Shown: positions 8,875-17,837, counted from the stretch's first letter. The stretch: DNA of 64,000 nt from Arthrobacter sp. UNC362MFTsu5.1 (GCF_000685965.1 NZ_JMLE01000003.1:183269-247268), one strand, 5' to 3'. The notes: generated from the letters alone by a model not told the origin. A program made the numbers and translations.

Positions 8875-9933
8875 ATGACAACATCAACCACGCAGTCCAC
8901 CGTGGCCCACCCGCAACTACCAACCACGATGCGCGCCGCCATCCTGAAGCGCCAGGGCGAGATGGCCATGGAAACCCTGCCCGTCCCGCAACTCGACGCC
9001 GACCAGGTCCTGGTCCAGGTCGCCGCCGTCGGCGTCTGCGGCAGCGACGTCCACTACTACGAGCACGGCCGGATCGGCGACTACGTGGTGGACCACCCGC
9101 TGATCCTGGGCCACGAACTCTCCGGCAGGATCGCCGCCGTCGGAAGCGCCGTGGACCCCGGGCGCATCGGCCGGCGGGTCGCCGTCGAACCCCAGCGCCC
9201 CTGCCGCAAATGCAAGCAGTGCAAAGCCGGCCGCTACAACCTCTGCCCGGACATCGAGTTCTACGCCACGCCGCCGATCGACGGTGCCTTCGCCGAATAC
9301 GTGACCATCCAGAGCGACTTCGCCTACGACATCCCGGACAGCGTCAGCGACGAAGCAGCGGCCCTGATCGAACCGCTCTCGGTGGGGCTCTGGGCCTGCG
9401 AACGCGCCGGAATCAAGCCCGGCAGCCGGGTCCTGATCGCCGGCGCCGGTCCGATCGGCATCATCGCCGCCCAGGCCGCCCGTGCTTTCGGCGCCACCGA
9501 AATCTACATCAGCGACATCGCCGAAGACCGGCTGGCCTTCGCCCTGGAACACGGCGCAACCCACGCGCTGAACGCCAGGACGGACAGTGTGGAGGGGCTC
9601 GACGTCGACGCCTTCATCGACGCTTCCGGCGCACCGCAGGCGGTCCGTTCCGGCATCAAGGCGGTGGGACCGGCCGGGAAGGTGATTCTGGTCGGGCTGG
9701 GGGCGGACGACGTCGAACTCCCCGTCTCGTACATCCAGAACCGGGAGATCTGGCTCTCCGGAGTATTCCGCTACACCAACACCTGGCCGCTGGCCATCCA
9801 GCTGATCGCCGACGGAAAAGTGGACCTGGACATCCTGGTCACCGGCAGGTTCGCCCTCGCCGACTCCGAGGACGCGCTTAAAGCCGGCAAGCAGCCCGGA
9901 CAGCTCAAAGCCGTGGTCTACCCGGGGCGCTGA
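8875..9933 (+). CDS. Sorbitol/xylitol dehydrogenase-like zinc alcohol dehydrogenase
   Basis: A 352-aa medium-chain zinc dehydrogenase. Catalytic ligands Cys55 (VCGSDVHYYEHG) and His80/Glu81 are present, as are four structural-zinc cysteines at about 110, 113, 116 and 124. The VHYYEHGRIGDYVV segment is typical of sorbitol/xylitol dehydrogenases, which oxidise a polyol to a ketose with NAD. The ATG at 8875 has AGGAG 7 nt upstream. It directly follows the transporter genes and precedes a fructokinase-like gene, fitting sorbitol to fructose, or another polyol to its ketose. Confidence 0.9.
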   Translation: MTTSTTQSTVAHPQLPTTMRAAILKRQGEMAMETLPVPQLDADQVLVQVAAVGVCGSDVHYYEHGRIGDYVVDHPLILGHELSGRIAAVGSAVDPGRIGRRVAVEPQRPCRKCKQCKAGRYNLCPDIEFYATPPIDGAFAEYVTIQSDFAYDIPDSVSDEAAALIEPLSVGLWACERAGIKPGSRVLIAGAGPIGIIAAQAARAFGATEIYISDIAEDRLAFALEHGATHALNARTDSVEGLDVDAFIDASGAPQAVRSGIKAVGPAGKVILVGLGADDVELPVSYIQNREIWLSGVFRYTNTWPLAIQLIADGKVDLDILVTGRFALADSEDALKAGKQPGQLKAVVYPGR

Positions 9934-9935
9934 GC

Positions 9936-10886
9936 ATGATCACCGTCATCGGCGAATCCCTTGTGGACATCATCAGCGACCCGCGCCGGCCGCAGGACGT
10001 CCGGGCACACCCCGGCGGCAGCCCCCTCAACGTGGCAGTGGGGGCTGCCCGCCTGGGCCTGGCAACGAACCTCGTGACGCACTATGCAGCTGACCGGTAC
10101 GGGCTCATGATCGAAGGGCACCTGCTGGCCAACGGCGTCACAGTGGTCAGGGGCGGCAGCGCACCCACGTCAACCGCAACCGCAACGCTCAATCCAGACG
10201 GCGCCGCCACCTACGCGTTCGACATCGGCTGGGACATCAACGGGGCATCACTTCCGGCACTGGCCGCTGTGGAGGGTTCGGAGCACGTACACACGGGTTC
10301 AATCGCTGCCGTGCTGGCGCCGGGGGACCAGGCGACGCTTGCCCTCGTGAAGGCGGCCCGGCGGCACGCGACCATCAGCTACGACCCGAACTGCCGGCCC
10401 GGGATCAGCCCCGATGCACCCGCGGCGCGCGCACGGGCTGAACTCTTTGTTGCCGCCAGTGACGTGGTCAAGGCCAGCGATGAGGATCTGGCCTGGCTCT
10501 ACCCCGACAGGACGCCGGAGGAATCGGCGGCAGCCTGGCTCGAGCTCGGACCGGCCATCGTGGCCCTCACCCGCGGGGCGGAGGGGCCGGTGGTCGTCAG
10601 CAGCGGAGCCCGGGTGGAAATGCCGGGGGAAGCCATCACTGTGGCGGACACCGTCGGGGCGGGGGACTCGTTCATGGCGGCCCTGATCTCCGGACTCGCG
10701 CAGCTGGACGCGCTGGGCGCCCCCGCACGCTCACGCCTGCGGAACATCACCACGGATGAACTCCGCGCCTTGGCCGGCTACGCGAACAGGGCCGCGGCCG
10801 TCACCTGTTCCCGGCCCGGCGCCAATCCGCCCGCGTCAGCCGAACTGGGTTCCTTGACCGGCTCCCTCACTGCATCGGAAGGTTAG
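9936..10886 (+). CDS. PfkB-family carbohydrate kinase (fructokinase-like)
   Basis: A 316-aa ribokinase-fold sugar kinase. The N-terminal MITVIGESLVDII with GGSPLNVAVGAARLG and the C-terminal DTVGAGDSFMAAL (catalytic Asp in GAGD) are the two PfkB signatures. The natural job in this operon is phosphorylating fructose made by the two polyol dehydrogenases. It starts 2 bp after the dehydrogenase stop, showing tight operon packing. Ribokinase-like specificity for another ketose cannot be excluded. Confidence 0.9.
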   Translation: MITVIGESLVDIISDPRRPQDVRAHPGGSPLNVAVGAARLGLATNLVTHYAADRYGLMIEGHLLANGVTVVRGGSAPTSTATATLNPDGAATYAFDIGWDINGASLPALAAVEGSEHVHTGSIAAVLAPGDQATLALVKAARRHATISYDPNCRPGISPDAPAARARAELFVAASDVVKASDEDLAWLYPDRTPEESAAAWLELGPAIVALTRGAEGPVVVSSGARVEMPGEAITVADTVGAGDSFMAALISGLAQLDALGAPARSRLRNITTDELRALAGYANRAAAVTCSRPGANPPASAELGSLTGSLTASEG

Positions 10887-10889
10887 ACA

Positions 10890-12368
10890 ATGCCTGCACT
10901 CGAACCCAGCGTACTTTCCGGCCTGTCCGGTTCCCTGGCGGTACCCTCGTACGACCGCTCCGGCCTGACAGCCGGGATCGTCCACTTCGGCGTGGGCGGT
11001 TTCCACCGCGCCCATCAGGCCATGTACCTGGACCGGCTGATGAACGCCGGCAAGGCGCATGACTGGGCCATCTGCGGCGTCGGGGTCCTGCCCGGCGATG
11101 CCCGCATGAAGCAGACGATGGACAGCCAGGACTGCCTCTACACCCTGGTGGTGAAGAACCCGGACGGAACCCGGGAAGGACGGGTTATCGGTTCGATCGT
11201 CGAGTACCTCTTCGCCCCCGAGGACCCCGAAGCCGTCATCGAAAAAATGGCCTCGGAAGCAATCCGGATCGTGTCACTCACCGTCACCGAGGGCGGGTAC
11301 AACTTCCACCACGTCACCGGCGAGTTCGACGCCGGCAACCCGGACGTGGTCCACGACCTCCAGCCCGGTGCCGCACCGCGGACAACGTTCGGCCTGGTCA
11401 CCGAAGCGCTGCGCCGCCGTCGTGAACGGGGCTTGGAACCTTTCACCGTGATGTCCTGCGACAACATCCAGGGCAACGGGGATGTGGCCCGCACAATGTT
11501 CACCGCGTTCGCGCACCTCAAAGGCCCTGACCTCGGGGCCTGGGTGGAGAACAATGTTCCGTTCCCCAACAGCATGGTGGACCGCATCACCCCGGTGACC
11601 ACCGACGCCGACCGCGCCGCGATTGCTGAAGAATTCGGCGTCGAGGATGCCTGGCCGGTGGTGTGCGAACCGTTCGAGCAATGGGTCCTTGAAGACCACT
11701 TCAGCCTCGGCCGGCCTCCGTTCGAGGATGCCGGCGTCCAGCTGGTGGAAGACGTGGAACCCTACGAACTGATGAAGCTGCGCCTGCTCAACGCCAGCCA
11801 CCAGGGCATGTGCTACTTCGGCTACCTCGCCGGCTACCGCTACGCCCACGAGGTGGCCCAGGACGCCCTGTTCGGGCAGTTCCTGCTCGACTACATGGAC
11901 AAGGAAGCCACGCCAACGCTCCACCCCGTTCCCGGCATCGACCTCGGATCCTACAAGCGGACCCTGATCGAGCGGTTCTCCAACGAACACGTCCGGGACA
12001 CCCTGGCCCGGCTGTGCGCTGAAAGCTCGGACCGGATCCCCAAATGGCTGGTTCCGGTCATCCGCATCAACCTCGCCCAAGGCGGCGGGATCGCCCGGTC
12101 CGCGGCGATCGTGGCCAGCTGGGCACGGTACGACGAAGGAACCGACGAGCAGGGAAACCCCATCGACGTCGTCGACCGGCTCAAGGAACCACTGATGGCA
12201 GCGGCCGCCCGGCAGCGCGAGGAACCGCTCGCCTTCATCGCCAACCGTGAGGTTTTCGGGGACCTGATCGACAATCCCGTCTTCGTGGCCGCCTACACCC
12301 AGGCGTTGAACGACCTCCACCGCGTCGGAGCCCGGGCGGCCCTGGAAGCCCTGGCTTCCCGTTCTTAG
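10890..12368 (+). CDS. Mannitol 2-dehydrogenase family polyol dehydrogenase
   Basis: A 492-aa long-chain polyol dehydrogenase that oxidises mannitol, arabinitol or a related polyol to the 2-keto sugar with NAD; it is zinc-independent. The N-terminal cofactor motif GIVHFGVGGFHRAHQAMYLD and the catalytic motif KLRLLNASHQGMCYFGYL (Lys, Asn, His) mark the family. It begins 3 bp after the kinase gene. With the sorbitol-type dehydrogenase and kinase, it lets two classes of polyols converge on a ketose phosphate. It is the last gene before a strong hairpin. Confidence 0.93.
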   Translation: MPALEPSVLSGLSGSLAVPSYDRSGLTAGIVHFGVGGFHRAHQAMYLDRLMNAGKAHDWAICGVGVLPGDARMKQTMDSQDCLYTLVVKNPDGTREGRVIGSIVEYLFAPEDPEAVIEKMASEAIRIVSLTVTEGGYNFHHVTGEFDAGNPDVVHDLQPGAAPRTTFGLVTEALRRRRERGLEPFTVMSCDNIQGNGDVARTMFTAFAHLKGPDLGAWVENNVPFPNSMVDRITPVTTDADRAAIAEEFGVEDAWPVVCEPFEQWVLEDHFSLGRPPFEDAGVQLVEDVEPYELMKLRLLNASHQGMCYFGYLAGYRYAHEVAQDALFGQFLLDYMDKEATPTLHPVPGIDLGSYKRTLIERFSNEHVRDTLARLCAESSDRIPKWLVPVIRINLAQGGGIARSAAIVASWARYDEGTDEQGNPIDVVDRLKEPLMAAAARQREEPLAFIANREVFGDLIDNPVFVAAYTQALNDLHRVGARAALEALASRS

Positions 12369-12378
12369 GCCGGAAACG

Positions 12379-12420
12379 AGGAAGGGTGCCGCCCGCGTCA
12401 ATGCGGGCGGCACCCTTCCT
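12379..12420 (+). terminator. Perfect 18-bp hairpin ending the polyol operon
   Basis: Arms at 12379-12396 and 12403-12420 (AGGAAGGGTGCCGCCCGC and exact complement) enclose a 6-nt loop GTCAAT. Only a weak T-run follows (CTGTTTGG). It sits between the 3' ends of the polyol operon and the convergent csbD gene, so it can act in both directions. Its sequence is unrelated to the AGCGGACGACGG family. Confidence 0.85.
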
Positions 12421-12432
12421 CTGTTTGGCGGC

Positions 12433-12606
12433 CTAATCCTTGAAGGCGTCCTTGACCTTCTCGCCGGCCTGCTTCAGGTCCGCTTTGGACTGGTCCGCCT
12501 GGCCTTCGGCTTTCAGGCCCGGATCGTTGCTGGCCTCTCCGGCCGCTTCCTTGCCCTTGCCGCCCAGCTTCTCGGCAGCATTCTCGATCTTGTCTCCCAG
12601 ACCCAT
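12433..12606 (-). CDS. csbD: CsbD family stress-response protein
   Basis: A 57-aa hydrophilic protein of the CsbD family (MGLGDKIENAAEKLGGKGKE, later QADQSKADLKQAGEKVKDAF). In Bacillus, CsbD belongs to the general stress response; its molecular function is unknown. The ATG at 12606 is preceded by GGAGGGAG. The open frame continues upstream but that part has no family character. It is monocistronic and convergent with the polyol operon. Confidence 0.9.
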   Translation of the reverse strand: MGLGDKIENAAEKLGGKGKEAAGEASNDPGLKAEGQADQSKADLKQAGEKVKDAFKD

Positions 12607-12802
12607 GGTGGTACTCCCTCCGGTTTGGTTGCCGCCGGCCGTGCGCCGGTTGCTCGCAAATTCATCGTAAACCCGATCCCCGCCCGATAGTAAGTATGCT
12701 GACTGAATTTGTGGCGGCTTCGCCAATGCAGCCTGGTCGCAACCTTTGAAGTCCTAGCATGGGGACACACTCCCCACAGCGACACAACGAAGGGTTACGC
12801 GA

Positions 12803-13381
12803 ATGACCAGATTGTTGATTATCGGCCCGCCCGGTTCCGGCAAAGGCACGCAGGCGGAGCGAATTTCGGACCGCCTTGGCGTCGTTGCGATCTCCACGGG
12901 CGACATCTTCCGGGCTCACGTCAGGGGCGGGACGCCGCTCGGCGTCGAGGCCAGGAAATACATGGACGGCGGCGATTTTGTGCCGGACAGCGTCACGAAT
13001 GAGATGGTGCGCAGCCGGCTAAGCCAGGACGACGTCGGCAACGGCTTCCTGCTGGACGGTTACCCGCGGACTGTAGCGCAGATTGATTACCTGGACGGCG
13101 TCCTGGCCGCACGAGAGCTGACCCTCGACCTCGTTCTGCAACTGACCGCCGACGATGAGGAACTGGTAAAGCGGCTCCTGGGCCGCGCCCGGGAAACCGG
13201 CCGCAGCGATGACAACGAAGCGGTGATCCGCCACCGGCTGGACCTCTACCACGATCAGACCGAGGCGGTGGTGGCCGCGTATGCCAAACGCACCATCCTG
13301 ACCCGGGTGGACGGCATCGGCGCGGTCGATGACGTCACCGACAGGGTCATGGATGCCATCGACGACAAGGTGCCGGGCTAA
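12803..13381 (+). CDS. adk: Adenylate kinase, short type
   Basis: A 192-aa nucleoside monophosphate kinase that converts AMP plus ATP to two ADP. The P-loop GPPGSGKGT (from about residue 8), the AMP-binding STGDIFR and GFLLDGYPRTVAQ, and the LID Arg in RARETGRSDDNEAVIRHRL are all present. The LID is the short form without a zinc-binding insert. In related actinobacteria the housekeeping adk sits in the secY ribosomal cluster, so this isolated copy beside csbD is probably a second enzyme. Its stop overlaps the stop of the convergent EamA gene. Confidence 0.93.
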   Translation: MTRLLIIGPPGSGKGTQAERISDRLGVVAISTGDIFRAHVRGGTPLGVEARKYMDGGDFVPDSVTNEMVRSRLSQDDVGNGFLLDGYPRTVAQIDYLDGVLAARELTLDLVLQLTADDEELVKRLLGRARETGRSDDNEAVIRHRLDLYHDQTEAVVAAYAKRTILTRVDGIGAVDDVTDRVMDAIDDKVPG

Positions 13382-14271
13382 ATAGCCACGGGCGGAGTCC
13401 TGCGGCCCGCGAGCCAGATGGCCGCAGTGTTGGTGGCCACGATCACCGCCATGCCCAGCCATTCGTGGAGCACCAGGATCTGCCCCAGGACCACGGTTCC
13501 GGAGAGTGCGGCGAGGATGGGGTTGATGCTCATGAACACGCTGAAAAACCCGGCGGGCACGTGGCGGAGTGCGATGAGGTCGGCGGCGTAGGGAATGACC
13601 GAGCAAAGAAGTCCGGCAATGACGGCGAAAAGCAGCGCCGGGCCGGCGAGCATCCCTTGCATGAGGAGGTAGGCGGCCACCGGCAGGTAGAACACGAGGG
13701 AAACCACGGTGGCCGCAGCCGGAGCCTGCAGGCCGGGCAGCCGCTGGCCGGCGACGCGGTTCAGCACGATGTACGCCGCCCAGCACGCAGCCCCTGTCAT
13801 GGCGACGGCTATGCCGGCGAAGTCGCTGGAGGGCCCCGGCATCACAAGGACGAAGACTCCCAGGCCTGCGCTCAGCCCGCACAGCAAATCCCGCCGCGTC
13901 CTCGATCCGAGGAGGGCAACCGCCAGTGGACCCAGGAATTCCAGGGTGACGGCAAGGCCCAGTCCGATCCGCTCGATGGCCACGTACAGGCAGATGTTCA
14001 TCAGGGCGGTAGCCGCCCCCAGCAGCAGGACCGGCCACCATTGCCTCCACGTGAACCGATGGAAGGGAGGGCGGGCCACGGGAAGAAGCACGGCAGCGGC
14101 CACCAGCTGCCGCACCGCCACCACCCCAGCCGGTCCGATCATCGGAAAGGCATGGGCGCCGATCCCCGCGCCGACCTGGTTGCTGAGCCCGCTGCCCGTC
14201 ATGGTCAGGACACCGCGAACCACTGACGACTCGCGGGCCGGCTCCGCGCCCTGCACTGAATAAGCGTCCAT
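13378..14271 (-). CDS. EamA (DMT superfamily) transporter, RhtA-like
   Basis: A 297-aa membrane protein with about ten transmembrane segments in two EamA repeats (for example AALLPVARPP-type boundary near residue 70 and ERIGLGLAVTLEFLGPLAVALLGSR near 115). RhtA-like members export threonine/homoserine or other small metabolites. It is divergent from a LysR regulator across 69 bp, the usual arrangement for a LysR-controlled exporter. The ATG at 14271 has only a weak ribosome binding site. Substrate unknown. Confidence 0.88.
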   Translation of the reverse strand: MDAYSVQGAEPARESSVVRGVLTMTGSGLSNQVGAGIGAHAFPMIGPAGVVAVRQLVAAAVLLPVARPPFHRFTWRQWWPVLLLGAATALMNICLYVAIERIGLGLAVTLEFLGPLAVALLGSRTRRDLLCGLSAGLGVFVLVMPGPSSDFAGIAVAMTGAACWAAYIVLNRVAGQRLPGLQAPAAATVVSLVFYLPVAAYLLMQGMLAGPALLFAVIAGLLCSVIPYAADLIALRHVPAGFFSVFMSINPILAALSGTVVLGQILVLHEWLGMAVIVATNTAAIWLAGRRTPPVAI

Positions 14272-14340
14272 AACCCAAAGTGTCCGGGCAAACGCGTGCT
14301 CCGAAAAATGTGCCCAGCGATGGTTCTATACGATGACCGT

Positions 14341-15210
14341 ATGAATGTAGAGCTGCGGTACCTCCGGGCACTGGTGGCCGTGGTGGACTCCCAGACGTTT
14401 ACGGACGCCGCCATCGCGCTCGGGACATCCCAGGCCGCCATCTCGAGGTCCGTCGCGGCGCTGGAGCGGGCCCTTGGACTGCGCATCCTGCAGCGAACAA
14501 CCCGGAACGTCACCCCGACGCCCGCCGGGGAACGGGTCATCGAGCACGCACGGCGCGTCCTTGACGAGGTGGCGCTGCTGGAACGCGCAGCCCAGGACCA
14601 GGGCGGCGAACTACGGGTCAGCTATGCGTGGTCCGCGCTGGGCCGCCGCACCGTGGCCCTGCAGCGAAAATGGGAAGAGCTCCACCCTGCGGTGCGCCTG
14701 CTCTGGGTCCAGTCGAATGCCCCGACAGGCGGCCTGGCAAACGGCGGCGTCGACGTCGCCGTCGTCCGGCGCCCGCTTGCTGACAACCGCATCGTGACGA
14801 CGCTCATCGGCACCGAAGCGCGCTACGGCGCCGTCGCCAAGGGGGATCCGCTCGCCCGGAGGCGCTTCCTCCGCCTGTCCGATTTCGCCGGACGAACGAT
14901 TGCGGTGGACCACCGGACAGGAACCACCACGGAAGAGCTCTGGCTGGGCATGGACGGGCCGGCGTCGGTCCGGCTGGTGCAGGGCGTGGACGAATGGCTG
15001 ACCCTCATCTCCACGGGACAGGCCGTCGGAATGTCCTCGGAGGCCACGGCGGCGCAGAATCCAAGGCCGGGAATCACCTACCGGCCGGTCCGGGACGCCC
15101 CTCCGATTTCCGTGTTCCTGGCGTCCTGGAAAGACGATCCCTCGGTACTCGTCGCGGACTTCACCCGGCTGGCCCGGGAGGCGTTTGTCCCGGACCAGCC
15201 GGAACTGTAG
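14341..15210 (+). CDS. LysR family transcriptional regulator
   Basis: A 289-aa LysR-type regulator. The N-terminal winged helix is MNVELRYLRALVAVVDSQTF with ISRSVAALERALG, and a periplasmic-binding-like effector domain follows (about residues 90-285). The ATG at 14341 gives the standard start; the frame is open 15 codons further upstream without a good ribosome binding site. It is divergent from the EamA transporter and likely controls it and itself from the shared 69-bp region. Confidence 0.92.
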   Translation: MNVELRYLRALVAVVDSQTFTDAAIALGTSQAAISRSVAALERALGLRILQRTTRNVTPTPAGERVIEHARRVLDEVALLERAAQDQGGELRVSYAWSALGRRTVALQRKWEELHPAVRLLWVQSNAPTGGLANGGVDVAVVRRPLADNRIVTTLIGTEARYGAVAKGDPLARRRFLRLSDFAGRTIAVDHRTGTTTEELWLGMDGPASVRLVQGVDEWLTLISTGQAVGMSSEATAAQNPRPGITYRPVRDAPPISVFLASWKDDPSVLVADFTRLAREAFVPDQPEL

Positions 15211-15526
15211 GGCAGCGGAACCAAAGCAAGCGGGCGACGGCGGGACCTCCCGCCGTCGGCCGCTTGCGTTGCGGCTTGAGGCTGACGGTGTGAACTCCTG
15301 CCGGAACACGGTTAACCCTTGACGGTGTGATCTGCGTCGCGTAGATTGTTCAACAGTTCGGATTGTTCAACGATCCAACGATTGCTTGATCGACCTTGCA
15401 GCCCTCACGGTAGCTGCACACCCGCCCTAATGCCCCGCATGCGACGCTGCACGCCGGACAGAAGAAGGCGCCCAGCAGCATCCGCCCGCATACGGATGAC
15501 ATCCGCACTTTTCATGGAGGATACAA
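15211..15526 (+). promoter_or_regulatory. Intergenic region with a promoter and tandem 11-bp repeats before the MHS transporter
   Basis: Apart from the palindrome at its start, this 316-bp stretch holds a good sigma70-type promoter: TTGACG at 15319-15324, a 17-nt spacer, and TAGATT at 15342-15347. An 11-bp direct repeat, GATTGTTCAAC, occurs at 15344-15354 (overlapping the -10) and 15361-15371, in a 17-bp tandem; a partial copy, GATCCAACGATTG, follows. The position is that of a repressor operator. The mRNA leader to the ATG at 15527 would be about 170 nt, in which I see no recognisable riboswitch. Confidence 0.65.
15226..15267. terminator. Conserved palindrome, copy 1, after lysR-type gene
   Basis: Arms 15226-15245 and 15248-15267 (20 bp, one mismatch, 2-nt loop) have the core GCGACGGCGGGA/TCCCGCCGTCGGCCGC. 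It belongs to the repeated palindrome family described in the findings and lies 15 bp after the lysR-type stop, so it is probably its terminator. Confidence 0.75.
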
Positions 15527-16888
15527 ATGGCCACTCCATCAGTAATGGCCCACGGTGACCCGAAACCCTTTGTAGGGCGCAAGGGCATGTACAAGGCATT
15601 CGCAGCCAGCTTGACCGGAACCGCACTGGAGTTCTATGACTTCGCCGTCTACTCCGCCGCGGCCGCGATCGTTTTCCCGCTCATCTTCTTCCCGGCCTCG
15701 GACCCCGTCACGGGCACCCTGCTGGCCTTCTCGACCTACGCGGTGGGCTACATTTCCCGGCCCGTCGGCGGCATCATCTTCGGGCGGCTGGGGGATGAGA
15801 TCGGCCGCAAGAAGATCCTGGTCATCACGCTGATGCTCATCGGCGTCGCGACGTTCCTGATCGGCCTGCTGCCCACGTACGACAATATCGGCGTCATCGC
15901 CCCCGCCATCCTGGTCTTCCTCCGCTTCGCCCAGGGCGTCGGCGTCGGTGGCGAATGGGGTGGCGCAGTGCTGCTCTCCAGCGAATTCGGGGACCCCAAC
16001 CGCCGCGGATTCTGGGCATCTGCCGCCCAGATCGGCCCTCCCGCCGGCAACCTGATGGCCAACGGTGCGCTCGCCGTCCTGACCCTGACCCTGTCCGAAG
16101 AGCAGTTCCTGAGCTTCGGCTGGCGCATCGCCTTCCTGATCTCCGCCCTGCTGGTGGCCTTCGGGCTCTGGATCCGGCTCAAGCTCGAGGACACCCCCAT
16201 CTTCAAGGCCATGGAAGCCAGGGGAGACAAGCCTAAGGCTCCGATCCGGGAAGTCCTGACCACCCAGCGCCGGCCGCTCATCGCAGCCATGCTCAGCCGG
16301 ATCGGCCCGGATGTCACCTACGCTCTGTGCACGGTTTTTACCCTCACCTACGGCATCCAGGAGCTTGGCTTCGACCGCGGCCAGGTACTCGTGGCCGTAC
16401 TTATCGGGTCAGCCCTCCAGCTCTTCACCATGCCGCTTGCCGGGGCCATCTCGGACCGCATTAACCGCCGGCTGGTCTACGGCATCGCCGCAGTGGCCGC
16501 CGCCGCGTGGGCGTACCTGTTCTTCATCGTCCTCGAAGGACGGTCCCCGGTCATGCTGATCGTGGGAACGGTCCTGGGCCTGCTCTGCCACTCGTTCATG
16601 TACGGCCCGCAGGCGGCTTTTGTGGTTGAGCAGTTCTCGCCGCGGCTCCGCTCCACCGGCAGTTCGCTGGCGTACACCTTCGCCGGCATCATTGGCGGCG
16701 CCATTGCACCGTTCATGTTTACTCTGCTGCTGAGCACTTTCCACAGCTGGGTCCCGGTCGCCATGTACCTCAGCGTCGCGTGCCTGCTGACCCTGGTTGG
16801 CCTGGCCCTGGGTCGGGACTCCAATGTTGCCGAGGACGAGGAATACCTGCAGTCCTCGGGCGAACCCGCCGAGGCCGTGGCCCGGTGA
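15527..16888 (+). CDS. MFS transporter, metabolite:H+ symporter (MHS) type
   Basis: A 453-aa, 12-helix major facilitator. It has the MHS-family marks ALEFYDFAVYSAAAA in helix 1, the loop 2-3 signature GRLGDEIGRKK, and RFAQGVGVGGEWGGAVLL in helix 4. MHS members import organic acids such as shikimate, citrate, protocatechuate or betaines with protons. GGAGG at 15516-15520 precedes the ATG by 6 nt. The downstream DUF1445 gene overlaps its stop (GTGA), so transporter and enzyme are made together and probably handle one substrate, which I cannot name. Confidence 0.92.
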   Translation: MATPSVMAHGDPKPFVGRKGMYKAFAASLTGTALEFYDFAVYSAAAAIVFPLIFFPASDPVTGTLLAFSTYAVGYISRPVGGIIFGRLGDEIGRKKILVITLMLIGVATFLIGLLPTYDNIGVIAPAILVFLRFAQGVGVGGEWGGAVLLSSEFGDPNRRGFWASAAQIGPPAGNLMANGALAVLTLTLSEEQFLSFGWRIAFLISALLVAFGLWIRLKLEDTPIFKAMEARGDKPKAPIREVLTTQRRPLIAAMLSRIGPDVTYALCTVFTLTYGIQELGFDRGQVLVAVLIGSALQLFTMPLAGAISDRINRRLVYGIAAVAAAAWAYLFFIVLEGRSPVMLIVGTVLGLLCHSFMYGPQAAFVVEQFSPRLRSTGSSLAYTFAGIIGGAIAPFMFTLLLSTFHSWVPVAMYLSVACLLTLVGLALGRDSNVAEDEEYLQSSGEPAEAVAR

Positions 16889-17688
16889 GCAACGCCACCG
16901 CCCTCATGGCACCCTCTGCCGCGCGCCTGAAGTTCCGCAACGGCCTGGTCACCCCCACCTCCGGATGGAGCGACGGCTACACCCAGGCCAACCTGATTGC
17001 GGTGGCGGCCGACTACGCCGACGAATTCATTGAGTTCTGCCGGCTCAATCCCAAGGCCTGCCCCGTCATAGACATCATCCCGGCGGGACATTACGAAAGC
17101 GTCCTCGCTGCAGGATCGGACATCCGCACCGACATCTCCTCCTACCGCGTGTGGGTGGACGGCGAACTTGCCGACCAAGTCACTGACGTAACGCCGGTGT
17201 GGCGTGAGGACATGGTGGGCGTCCTCATCGGCTGCAGCTTCACCTTCGAGGCCGCGCTTGCCGGTGAAGGAATCCCGCTGCGGCACACGGAAACGGGCCG
17301 CAACGTGCCCATGTACCGCACGAACATTGAGTGCACTCCGGCAGGAAGGATTCACGGTCCGATGGTGGTGTCCATGCGCCCGATGCTGCCCGGGCTGGTC
17401 GAAACCGCCATCAGGGTGACATCGGAGGTGCCGAAGGTCCACGGCGGCCCGGTGCACGTCGGGTCCCCGGAAGACCTGGGCATCGCCGACATCAACCGCC
17501 CCGACTTCGGGGACGCAGTGGAGATCCGGCCAGGCGAAGTCCCGGTTTTCTGGGCCTGCGGTGTGACACCGCAGAGCGCGGTTATGGCGTCCAGGCCCTC
17601 CTTTGCCATCAGCCACACGCCCGGGCACATGTTCATCACCGATGTCCCGGAAAGCAACTACCGGGAACCGGCAGGAGTGTCGTCATGA
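16885..17688 (+). CDS. DUF1445 family putative hydro-lyase
   Basis: A 267-aa protein of the DUF1445 family, annotated as putative hydro-lyase and related to D-glutamate cyclase. Family stretches include SGWSDGYTQANLIAVAADYADEFIEFC near the N-terminus, IGCSFTFEAAL, RTNIECTPAG and the C-terminal ACGVTPQSAVMASRPSFAISHTPGHMFITD-type segment with a Cys and His. The GTG at 16885 overlaps the transporter stop; an ATG at 16906 is the alternative. Translational coupling to an organic-acid symporter suggests that it dehydrates or cyclises the imported hydroxy- or amino-acid. Confidence 0.85.
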   Translation: MSNATALMAPSAARLKFRNGLVTPTSGWSDGYTQANLIAVAADYADEFIEFCRLNPKACPVIDIIPAGHYESVLAAGSDIRTDISSYRVWVDGELADQVTDVTPVWREDMVGVLIGCSFTFEAALAGEGIPLRHTETGRNVPMYRTNIECTPAGRIHGPMVVSMRPMLPGLVETAIRVTSEVPKVHGGPVHVGSPEDLGIADINRPDFGDAVEIRPGEVPVFWACGVTPQSAVMASRPSFAISHTPGHMFITDVPESNYREPAGVSS

Positions 17689-17837
17689 AGAAGCGACTTC
17701 TCGTTGCCGAGGCACGGGCCCGCAGGATCAACAACCTGGCTGCGCCGCGGCGTCAGGGCACTGGCGCAGGCCAACCGGCCGGCAAAGCTGGAACCGGCGG
17801 GGCCGTGCCGGCCGCTCCGGAGCATCACAGACTCTAA
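17685..17837 (+). CDS. Hypothetical 50-aa basic protein coupled to DUF1445
   Basis: A short open frame starting MKKRLLVAEARARRINNLAA, with the ATG overlapping the DUF1445 stop by 4 bp (ATGA) and GCAGGAG upstream at 17671-17677. It is rich in Arg, Ala and Gly, with no membrane segment. Stop-start overlap plus a correctly placed ribosome binding site argue that it is translated. It ends 17 bp before a conserved palindrome. No family recognised; it might be a translation by-product. Confidence 0.4.
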   Translation: MKKRLLVAEARARRINNLAAPRRQGTGAGQPAGKAGTGGAVPAAPEHHRL

